Assembly (NCBI GenBank): GCA_947167435.1
Contig: CAMVIC010000015.1
Span: 1-13,273 of the forward strand
Reading direction: 5' to 3'
Length of the DNA: 13,273 bases
Source of the DNA: an uncultured Clostridia bacterium
GTDB lineage: Bacteria > Bacillota_A > Clostridia > Oscillospirales > Oscillospiraceae
The position numbers and the translations under genes were made by a program. Below, piece by piece: positions 7,919-12,754 of the stretch; within the stretch, counting starts at the first letter, position 1; every line of letters starts with the position of its first letter. The notes beneath the pieces were generated by a model. That model was not told where the DNA came from. It searched no databases and saw only the letters and a program-made list of their open reading frames with translations.

Positions 7919-7923
7919 CGTTC

Positions 7924-9150
7924 TCAGTCTTCCAGAATGCTTTTGAACTTCTGGGGCTTGATGCCATGCTTCTCGGCATAGCCGGTCAGCATCAGGGTCA
8001 GTGCCCCGTCGCCGGTCACGTTGCAGGCGGTGCCGAAGGAATCCTGCAGGGCAAAAATGGTCAGCATCAGGGCAGTGCCGGTCTCGTCAAAGCCCAGCAC
8101 GCCGGTAATCAGTCCCAGGGAAGCCATGACCGTGGCGCCGGGCACGCCGGGAGCACCCAGGGCAAAGATGCCCAGCAGCAGGCAGAAGAGCACCATCTTG
8201 CCCACCGGCGGAAACTCACCGTAGAGCATTTTGGAAACTGCCATGACGAAGAAGGTCTCCGTCAGGACCGAGCCGCAGAGATGGATATTGGCAAAGAGCG
8301 GGATGCCGAAATCCACAAGGTCACCGCGCAGAGTGGGCTCGGACTTCCGGGCGCACTCCAGCGCCACCGCCAGCGTTGCGGCGCTGGACATGGTGCCCAC
8401 TGCCGTCAGGTAGGCGGGGCCGTAGTTTTTGACAATGTTGAGGGGGTTGCGGCCGGAATACGCGCCGGCCAGTCCGTACAGCAGCGCAAGCCACAGATAG
8501 TGACCGGCCATGACGATCAGGATAATGATCAGGAAGATGGGCAGCTGCTTGGTGAGACTGCCCTCATAGGCAAGGCCGCAGAAGGTGGTGGCAATCAGTA
8601 CCGGCAGAATCGGAATGACGATCCTGGTGACGATGGACAGCACGATCTTCTGAAACTCCTCCAGCACGCCGGTAATCAGCTTGCTGGCGTTCCAGGCGGC
8701 GGCAAGTCCCACCAGCACGGAGAACACCAGGGCAGACATGACGGGCATGATCTGCGGGATTGCCAGCTCGAACAGGACAGAGGGCAGCGTCTTCAGGCCC
8801 TCCACTTCCGGGCTGATATGCAGGCCGGGCAGGATCAGATATCCGGCCGCGGTAGAGAAGAACGCGGCTCCGATGGAGGAAACATAGGCAATCACAACCG
8901 CAACGGTGAGCATCCGGGAGGCATTGTTCCCCATACGGGTGATGGAAGGGGCGATAAAGCCGATAATAATGAGCGGAACGCAGAAGTTGATCAGCTGCGC
9001 GGAGATATACTTAAGGGTCATCAAAACCTGGAGCACGGCTGCGGCAAACGCGCTGCCGTCCGCCCGATTCAGCAGGATGCCCGCGACGATGCCCAATACC
9101 ACTGCACACAGCAGTCGGAAGGGCAGACTCTTGAACACGCTTTTCTTCAT
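7924..9150 (-). CDS. Dicarboxylate/amino acid:cation symporter (DAACS/SDF family)
   Basis: A 408-residue secondary transporter with about eight membrane helices and two re-entrant hairpins. Family landmarks are HP1 'GTMSSAATL' (252-260), HP2 'GAPGVPGATVMA' (332-343) and helix 8 'DSFGTACNVTGD' (370-381). The helix-7 signature, NMDGT in GltPh, reads H-L-C-G-S here (290-294). The helix-8 Arg that binds acidic side chains in GltPh is Gly373. Substrate and ion coupling may therefore differ from glutamate or aspartate carriers. The ATG at 9150 gives MKKSVFK with GGGAG eight to nine bases upstream. Longer starts at 9165 or 9183 lack good sites. A strong promoter lies just upstream, and the ElaA-like gene follows after five bases. 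Family membership is firm; substrate unknown. Confidence 0.9.
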   Translation of the reverse strand: MKKSVFKSLPFRLLCAVVLGIVAGILLNRADGSAFAAAVLQVLMTLKYISAQLINFCVPLIIIGFIAPSITRMGNNASRMLTVAVVIAYVSSIGAAFFSTAAGYLILPGLHISPEVEGLKTLPSVLFELAIPQIMPVMSALVFSVLVGLAAAWNASKLITGVLEEFQKIVLSIVTRIVIPILPVLIATTFCGLAYEGSLTKQLPIFLIIILIVMAGHYLWLALLYGLAGAYSGRNPLNIVKNYGPAYLTAVGTMSSAATLAVALECARKSEPTLRGDLVDFGIPLFANIHLCGSVLTETFFVMAVSKMLYGEFPPVGKMVLFCLLLGIFALGAPGVPGATVMASLGLITGVLGFDETGTALMLTIFALQDSFGTACNVTGDGALTLMLTGYAEKHGIKPQKFKSILED

Positions 9151-9195
9151 TTTCTCTTCTCCCATAACTTGTTTTGCGCACACAGCGCAGGGGAA

Positions 9196-9224
9196 ATTGT
9201 ACCATACATGGTGGCCGAAAACAA
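9196..9224 (-). promoter_or_regulatory. Sigma-A promoter of the symporter operon, with an internal dyad
   Basis: On the minus strand: TTGTTT (9219-9224), 17 bases, TACAAT (9196-9201), with an extended -10 TG. Transcription would start near 9189, about 39 bases before the ATG at 9150. The spacer contains the inverted repeat ACCAT-AC-ATGGT (9201-9212), which touches the -10 and could be an operator. Confidence 0.72.
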
Positions 9225-9248
9225 GCTCTCCTTTGCCCTCCGGGGTAT

Positions 9249-9280
9249 AAAAACGGCACAGCCCTTTCAGACTGTGCCGC
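9249..9280 (-). terminator. Rho-independent terminator after the motor-like operon
   Basis: On the minus strand, CGGCACAG and CTGTGCCG (9272-9279 with 9254-9261 on the plus strand) form an 8-bp stem with a 10-base loop, followed by TTTTTATA. It starts about 20 bases after the stop of the OmpA/MotB-like gene. The stem core is the same as that of the terminator at 11501-11532. Confidence 0.8.
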
Positions 9281-9300
9281 TGACTGTATTCCTTTTTCCC

Positions 9301-10347
9301 TCAGCCCTCGCCCACAATCACGTTTGCAGCCGAGGAGGGCAGGTCCAGACTCAGATAATTCTCCACGATCTCCATCACGGTATCATCCTTCAGGATGATG
9401 GAAATCTCAATACGCCGGTTCTGGGTGCGTCCTTCCTCCGTGTCGTTGCTGGCGACGGGACGGGTCTCACCGTAACCGGAGGCGCTGAAGTATTCCGCAT
9501 AATTTTCCAGTACGCCGTCGTTCACCAGCATCAGGTGGTTCAGAACGGAGTTTGCGCGGTCGGTGGAGAGCTTGCGGTTATTCTCAGACGAGCCCACACT
9601 GTCCGTGTGGCCCGAAATCACGATGCTGTCCACATACTTTGCGTTCTCGTCATCCTCCAGGAAGCTGACAAACACAGGCACCAACTGGTCCAGCATGTAA
9701 GTGGATTCCGGCTTCAGGTCGGAAGAGCCGGTATCGAAGAGGACGCTGGAATTCAGAATCAGATTGCCGTTGCTGCCGATGCTGACGGCGGAGGCGTCCC
9801 CCATGACTGCGGAGAGGCTCTCCTGGATTTTCTCCACAATGGAGACGCGCAGATAGGCCATGTCGTGCATCTGATTGCGCATGGACACCAATTCGTCGTT
9901 GGCGGCAGTCAGATAGCTCTGCTGCTCGGTAATCAGTGCGGCCTGACTTGCCAGCTGAGCCTCCTGTGCTGCCAGATCTGCCTGCTGCTGTGCCAACGCA
10001 GCCTCCTGCTCGGTTAGCGTGGTCTGCTGCTGGGTAAGCGTGCTTCTGGCGGACTCCAGATCCACTGTGATCTGGGCCAGATCGGACTCGGCCGCCTCTA
10101 CCTGCACCAGCTTCAGCGACAGATCCTCCTGGGTCTGGGTCAGCTGTTCCTGCGTGTTGGTAAGCAGCAGCTGTGTATTGCGCAGCTGGTCGCCGGTCAT
10201 CAGGTTCTGTATGTAAGCAAGCAGCATCAGAAAGAACAGGATCAGCGCCACGGCTGACATCATGTCCGCGTAGGAAGGCCAGAAGCCCTGCTCGCCGGAG
10301 TCGGTGTGTACCATGGAACTGCTGCGTCCCTTATACTGCCTCCTCAT
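9301..10347 (-). CDS. MotB/ZorB-like protein: membrane helix, long heptad coiled coil, OmpA peptidoglycan-binding domain
   Basis: A 348-residue partner subunit of an ion-driven rotary motor. After a short cytoplasmic tail comes 'WPSYADMMSAVALILFFLML' (23-42). Its Asp28 aligns with the ion-carrying Asp32 of MotB at the start of the single membrane helix (about 28-48). Residues 55-160 are a coiled coil with a hydrophobic residue at all sixteen positions 55, 62, 69 and so on to 160. The C-terminal OmpA domain (about 185-325) has 'LFDTGSSDLKPES', 'ISGHTDSVGSSENNRKLS' and 'GRTQNRRIEI', the peptidoglycan-contacting segments. The start at 10347 overlaps the preceding stop as ATGA, with a G-run eight bases upstream. 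The long stalk is unusual; MotB and ZorB linkers are much shorter. A flagellar stator is unlikely because no flagellar genes are nearby. Confidence 0.88.
   Translation of the reverse strand: MRRQYKGRSSSMVHTDSGEQGFWPSYADMMSAVALILFFLMLLAYIQNLMTGDQLRNTQLLLTNTQEQLTQTQEDLSLKLVQVEAAESDLAQITVDLESARSTLTQQQTTLTEQEAALAQQQADLAAQEAQLASQAALITEQQSYLTAANDELVSMRNQMHDMAYLRVSIVEKIQESLSAVMGDASAVSIGSNGNLILNSSVLFDTGSSDLKPESTYMLDQLVPVFVSFLEDDENAKYVDSIVISGHTDSVGSSENNRKLSTDRANSVLNHLMLVNDGVLENYAEYFSASGYGETRPVASNDTEEGRTQNRRIEISIILKDDTVMEIVENYLSLDLPSSAANVIVGEG
9890..10165. repeat. 21-base coding periodicity in the coiled-coil segment
   Basis: The segment encoding the heptads shows imperfect 21-base repeats rich in CTG/CAG triplets. 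On the plus strand, CCTCCTG, CCTGCTGCTG, CCTCCTGC and TCTGCTGCTG recur one heptad apart around 9960-10035. The periodicity reflects the protein repeat and could allow the stalk to gain or lose whole heptads by slippage. The copies differ by several bases, so any expansion is not recent. Confidence 0.5.
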
Positions 10348-11294
10348 TGCTTGGTCCCCCCTGTACGGCGGGTTATCTCGCGCAGAGCCGCGGCCAGATC
10401 CCGCACCGCCAGATCCATGCGCTCTACGCTGCCGCGCAGATTGTAATCCACCTCATGGAAATCGTGGACGCCGGAGTTGAACTTGTCCACCGTCTGGTTG
10501 AAGGCCACCATGACCTTCTTGTTGCTGTCCACCGTGCGCTCCATGGAACTGCAGGCTGCCTGCGTCGCCTCGGTATAGCTGGCGGCGGAGGCATCCAGTA
10601 CCGTGCGGATATCGCCAACCGTGGTATTGAGGCTGTCGATCAGGCGGTTGATGAGCTGCACCTCGTCCTTGGCGGCCTCGGTATAGAGCGTGGGGGCAAT
10701 CTCGGTATCCAGCCACAGCTCCAGCCGGGTCTCCAGCCGTTCGCGCTCGGTCTCGGGATTGAAGATGGTGCGCAGGATGGTCAGAAGAATGGCGCAGATA
10801 ACGCCGACCAGGGAAGTGTAGAAGGCCACGCCCATACCGGACAGGGCAGACATCAGTCCCCCGCCGATGCTGTCCAGAACACTCAGCCACTCGGTATTGT
10901 TGCTGAAGCCGATCAGCTCGGTCAGAGAGGCAACGGAAAGGCTCAGGCCCAGGAATGTGCCGAAAAGGCCCAGGGTGACAAAAAGCGATACGGCGTTATT
11001 CAGGAAGCGTTCGCAAAAGAGCAGGCCGCCCAGCCGGTTGCCGATGGTCTCGCTGATGATGGCCGGGGTATTCACGTCCTGCCCGTATTTCTTGTAGGCG
11101 GCGGTATACGCTTCCAGCAGAGCGCCCCGGAAGCCGCGAGTCTCCTCCGCGTCCTCACCGGTGGCCTTGCCGGCCAGAATCCGGTAGCGGAGATAGACAT
11201 GGAACAACATCACCAGTGCCAGTACAAAAAGCAGCGCGATGATCACAATCACCACGAAGCCGACAGGCGGCATGTTGTCAAGGATATGTCTCAT
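10344..11294 (-). CDS. MotA/TolQ/ExbB proton-channel family protein (ZorA-like stator subunit)
   Basis: A 316-residue membrane protein with three predicted helices: about 11-34, 100-123 and 146-177. Helix 2 carries 'VTLGLFGTFLGLSLS' and helix 3 'GVAFYTSLVGVICAI', the pore-lining signatures of the MotA/TolQ/ExbB superfamily. GTFLGL and AFYTS look closer to ZorA of Zorya systems than to ExbB or flagellar MotA. Residues 180-310 form a helical cytoplasmic tail with coiled-coil character, much shorter than a Zorya ZorA tail. The ATG at 11294 has GGAGG about nine bases upstream and a clear promoter. The MotB-like gene overlaps its stop. By analogy five copies surround two partner subunits and use ion flow to rotate them. 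The cytoplasmic or cell-wall target is unknown, and no ZorC, ZorD or ZorE lies beside it. Confidence 0.88.
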   Translation of the reverse strand: MRHILDNMPPVGFVVIVIIALLFVLALVMLFHVYLRYRILAGKATGEDAEETRGFRGALLEAYTAAYKKYGQDVNTPAIISETIGNRLGGLLFCERFLNNAVSLFVTLGLFGTFLGLSLSVASLTELIGFSNNTEWLSVLDSIGGGLMSALSGMGVAFYTSLVGVICAILLTILRTIFNPETERERLETRLELWLDTEIAPTLYTEAAKDEVQLINRLIDSLNTTVGDIRTVLDASAASYTEATQAACSSMERTVDSNKKVMVAFNQTVDKFNSGVHDFHEVDYNLRGSVERMDLAVRDLAAALREITRRTGGTKQ

Positions 11295-11346
11295 ATGGGA
11301 ATCCCTCCATTGATAAAAATGCAGATTACAAAATCACAGGCAGCGA

Positions 11347-11369
11347 AACCGGACAGCGCGCTCCCGGTT
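11347..11369 (-). other. Leader hairpin upstream of the motor operon
   Basis: AACCGG (11347-11352) and CCGGTT (11364-11369) pair in the roughly 86-base leader between the predicted start site (near 11380) and the ATG at 11294. The loop itself contains the 8-base palindrome AGCGCGCT (11355-11362). No T-run follows, so it is not a terminator. It might stabilise the mRNA or bind a protein. Confidence 0.35.
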
Positions 11370-11386
11370 CACACTATGCGACGACC

Positions 11387-11415
11387 ATTATAACAGATAC
11401 AATACGAAAAGGCAA
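11387..11415 (-). promoter_or_regulatory. Sigma-A promoter of the ZorA/ZorB-like operon
   Basis: On the minus strand: TTGCCT (11410-11415), 17 bases, TATAAT (11387-11392), preceded by TG (extended -10). This is the strongest-looking promoter in the window. Upstream lie the inverted repeats AGTTT-ATGAAC-AAACT (11420-11435, touching the -35 region) and ATGCA-AAATA-TGCAT (11466-11480). Confidence 0.82.
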
Positions 11416-11500
11416 ATCCAGTTTATGAACAAACTCAAAAATCTGCTGGGATTATCCGCATTTTCATGCAAAATATGCATATCTTTCCGCCGCTTACCAG

Positions 11501-11532
11501 AAAACGGCACAGCGAAAAAACCGCTGTGCCGT
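11501..11532 (-). terminator. Rho-independent terminator after the small membrane protein gene
   Basis: ACGGCACAGCG (11504-11514) and CGCTGTGCCGT (11522-11532) form a perfect 11-bp stem with a 7-base loop. On the minus strand the stem ends in TTTT. It starts five bases after the stop of the 76-residue gene and insulates the motor operon from upstream transcription. Confidence 0.82.
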
Positions 11533-11536
11533 CTGT

Positions 11537-11767
11537 TTACAGGAGTGAGGGGCGGTGCCTGGCGTCATAGATCAGCATCCAGACGGTGAGCGCCGCCATC
11601 AATACCAGCATCGCCATGGTTACGCCGACATCGAAAGCCCAACCGGTGCTGCCCAGCCAGTTCACCACCATCTTGTACAGCAGGCGGAGCCCCAGTGCGA
11701 CAGCGCCCGCCAGCGCAAGTCCCCCGCCGCCGAGGGCTGCGATTTTTTTGATCTTTTTCTTATCCAT
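11537..11767 (-). CDS. Small two-helix membrane protein, unrecognised
   Basis: A 76-residue protein with a Lys-rich N-terminus (MDKKKIKK), a Gly/Ala/Leu-rich hydrophobic segment (about 10-32) and a second hydrophobic segment (about 46-67). It ends in a short basic tail (DARHRPSLL). I do not recognise the family. The positive-inside pattern puts both ends in the cytoplasm. The ATG at 11767 has GGAG about ten bases upstream, and a terminator lies right after the stop, which supports a real gene. It lies 122 bp downstream of the Cro/CI regulator with no clear terminator between them. It may therefore be read from the DUF2975 promoter or from a promoter near the 14-bp repeats. A membrane-stress role shared with DUF2975 is possible but not shown. 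Confidence 0.65.
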   Translation of the reverse strand: MDKKKIKKIAALGGGGLALAGAVALGLRLLYKMVVNWLGSTGWAFDVGVTMAMLVLMAALTVWMLIYDARHRPSLL

Positions 11768-11840
11768 CCCGTCTACTCTCCTTTTCTGTCTGTGACGGAT
11801 CGGGAAGGACCAATCTCTTCGCCCCTCCCGCGCTATTAAT

Positions 11841-11896
11841 TTTATGTAAACTAATTTATGTAATTAATACTATGTCATCTGTTTTATGTTTATTCT
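11841..11896. repeat. Four direct repeats of TTTATGT at an exact 14-bp period
   Basis: TTTATGT begins at 11841, 11855 and 11883, and ACTATGT at 11869. The core TATGT therefore recurs four times exactly 14 bp apart. The first two units agree over nine bases (TTTATGTAA), and TTTATGTAAA is itself a dyad. An 8-base inverted repeat, TATTAATT (11834-11841) and AATTAATA (11862-11869), overlaps the array. It fills the AT-rich gap between the Cro/CI regulator stop and the small membrane protein gene. A repeated binding site for a regulator is the likeliest reading. Confidence 0.6.
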
Positions 11897-12099
11897 TCTT
11901 TCCGATATTCCAGAATATCTCCCGGCTGGCAGTCCAGCGCCTCGCAGATCGCCTCCAGGGTTGAGAACCGGATTGCACTCACCTTTCCGGTTTTGATTTT
12001 GGACAGGTTCACATTGGCGATGCCCACCCGCTCCGACAACTCTTTCAATGACATCTTCCGGTCAGCCATCACCCGGTCCAGGCGTAAAATGATCGGCAC
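11890..12099 (-). CDS. Small Cro/CI (XRE) family transcriptional regulator
   Basis: A 69-residue protein that is almost entirely one helix-turn-helix domain. The recognition region is 'MSLKELSERVGIANVNLSKI' (16-35), followed by 'FSTLEAICEALDCQPGDILEY' split over residues 45-65. This matches the YozG-type regulators found with DUF2975 genes. The start is a GTG at 12099 with GGAGGGGG upstream, and the gene follows the DUF2975 stop by 11 bp. The pair is cotranscribed. The likely role is repression of its own operon, with the membrane partner possibly modulating it. Candidate operators in the sequence are the palindrome at 12637-12652 and the 14-bp repeats just downstream of this gene. Confidence 0.92.
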   Translation of the reverse strand: MPIILRLDRVMADRKMSLKELSERVGIANVNLSKIKTGKVSAIRFSTLEAICEALDCQPGDILEYRKEE

Positions 12100-12110
12100 G
12101 GTCCCCCTCC

Positions 12111-12626
12111 TTACAGCGTCTCGTCCGAGAGCTTTTGCAGCTCGACCCCGTACTGGAACACATAGGAGATCGCCAGCACCGCCAGGCCTACCATCAGGAT
12201 CATGCCGCCATTGGAGTTATAGTAATACTCTACCACGCCATCCTCCTCGAGCCTTCCGCTGGTGATCGCCCAAAAGAGATGGGTTATCAGCCACTGCAAG
12301 GGCTCAAATGCAAACAGCAGCCAGCCGATCGCCCGGAGGCGCTTTGCATTCTCCAGAGTAAAAGGCGTCTCTCCCCGGTTGATGACCAGGATCAGCCGCA
12401 GGGAAAGCACGATCACCGCAATCACGATGGCGCTGAAAAAAAGGCTGTAAACAAGCGTCAGCACGTTCCGAGAGGCCGCTGCAGCCGACAGCTCCCGATT
12501 GCCGGTCACTGTGAAGTACACTGTGATGGCGATCTGCACCACAAAGTACAGGACCATCAATACAAAGGCCCATTCCGCCGCAAGCGCATAGCGCCCGCTC
12601 TTTTTCTTAAATGCTTCCTGTGTCAT
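12111..12626 (-). CDS. DUF2975 family membrane protein
   Basis: A 171-residue protein with four predicted membrane helices (about 15-40, 57-83, 98-121 and 141-160). The family signature is 'NRGETPFTLENAKRLRAIGW' (83-102), between helices 2 and 3. DUF2975 proteins are common in Firmicutes and are usually paired with a small Cro/CI regulator, as here; their function is not known. The ATG at 12626 has GGGAGG seven bases upstream. The operon has a good sigma-A promoter and a dyad over its start site, so tight regulation is expected. The regulator gene follows 11 bp after the stop. Confidence 0.88.
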   Translation of the reverse strand: MTQEAFKKKSGRYALAAEWAFVLMVLYFVVQIAITVYFTVTGNRELSAAAASRNVLTLVYSLFFSAIVIAVIVLSLRLILVINRGETPFTLENAKRLRAIGWLLFAFEPLQWLITHLFWAITSGRLEEDGVVEYYYNSNGGMILMVGLAVLAISYVFQYGVELQKLSDETL

Positions 12627-12636
12627 TTCAACACCT

Positions 12637-12652
12637 CCCTGTGAACACAGGG
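12637..12652. promoter_or_regulatory. Candidate operator: 7+2+7 palindrome at the DUF2975 promoter
   Basis: CCCTGTG-AA-CACAGGG is a perfect inverted repeat. It overlaps the -10 element (12649-12654) and the expected transcription start (near 12642), and its left end touches the ribosome site. This position is typical of an autorepressor operator, and the operon encodes a Cro/CI regulator. The same arms could also form an RNA hairpin beside the Shine-Dalgarno sequence. Confidence 0.55.
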
Positions 12653-12677
12653 TAGCACGGGATTATATGTTTGTCAA
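12649..12677 (-). promoter_or_regulatory. Sigma-A promoter of the DUF2975-Cro/CI operon
   Basis: On the minus strand: TTGACA (12672-12677, perfect -35), 17 bases, TACCCT (12649-12654), preceded by TG (extended -10). Upstream of the -35 lies a run of A residues broken by one T (plus-strand T-run 12681-12695), which resembles an UP element. Confidence 0.75.
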
Positions 12678-12714
12678 TAGTTTTTTTATTTTTTTCATTA
12701 ATTCTTTTATGATA

Positions 12715-12749
12715 AATCAGGGGTCTGCGATTCATGCAGGCCCCTGATT
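12715..12749 (-). terminator. Hairpin terminator after the GlmU-like gene
   Basis: AATCAGGGGTCTGC (12715-12728) and GCAGGCCCCTGATT (12736-12749) form a 14-bp stem with one wobble and a 7-base loop. It starts six bases after the stop at 12755. The minus-strand tail is TTATCATAAAAG, so the T-tract is weak, but the stem strength and position fit termination. Confidence 0.65.
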
Positions 12750-12754
12750 CCCGC

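Noticed and set aside
7966..10017. A very long plus-strand open frame (over 680 codons) across the symporter and motor genes
   Set aside because: It is antisense to two clearly recognised families, spans an intergenic terminator and promoter, and reads as Gln/His/Gly-rich low complexity. It results from codon bias in GC-rich minus-strand genes.
9301..11294. A complete Zorya defence system
   Set aside because: Only ZorA-like and ZorB-like genes are present. No helicase, nuclease or ZorC-type gene lies beside them, terminators flank the pair, and the domain lengths differ from Zorya proteins.
9301..11294. Flagellar MotA/MotB
   Set aside because: The A subunit has three rather than four membrane helices, and no flagellar or chemotaxis gene is nearby.
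11768..11889. A sigma-A promoter for the 76-residue gene
   Set aside because: Several TAAAAT- or TTAAT-like boxes exist in the AT-rich repeats, but none has a fitting -35 at 16 to 18 bp, so no single promoter can be supported.
11841..11896. A CRISPR array
   Set aside because: The repeat unit is 14 bp with a core of only 5 to 9 conserved bases and no spacer-sized unique sequence; no cas gene is present.
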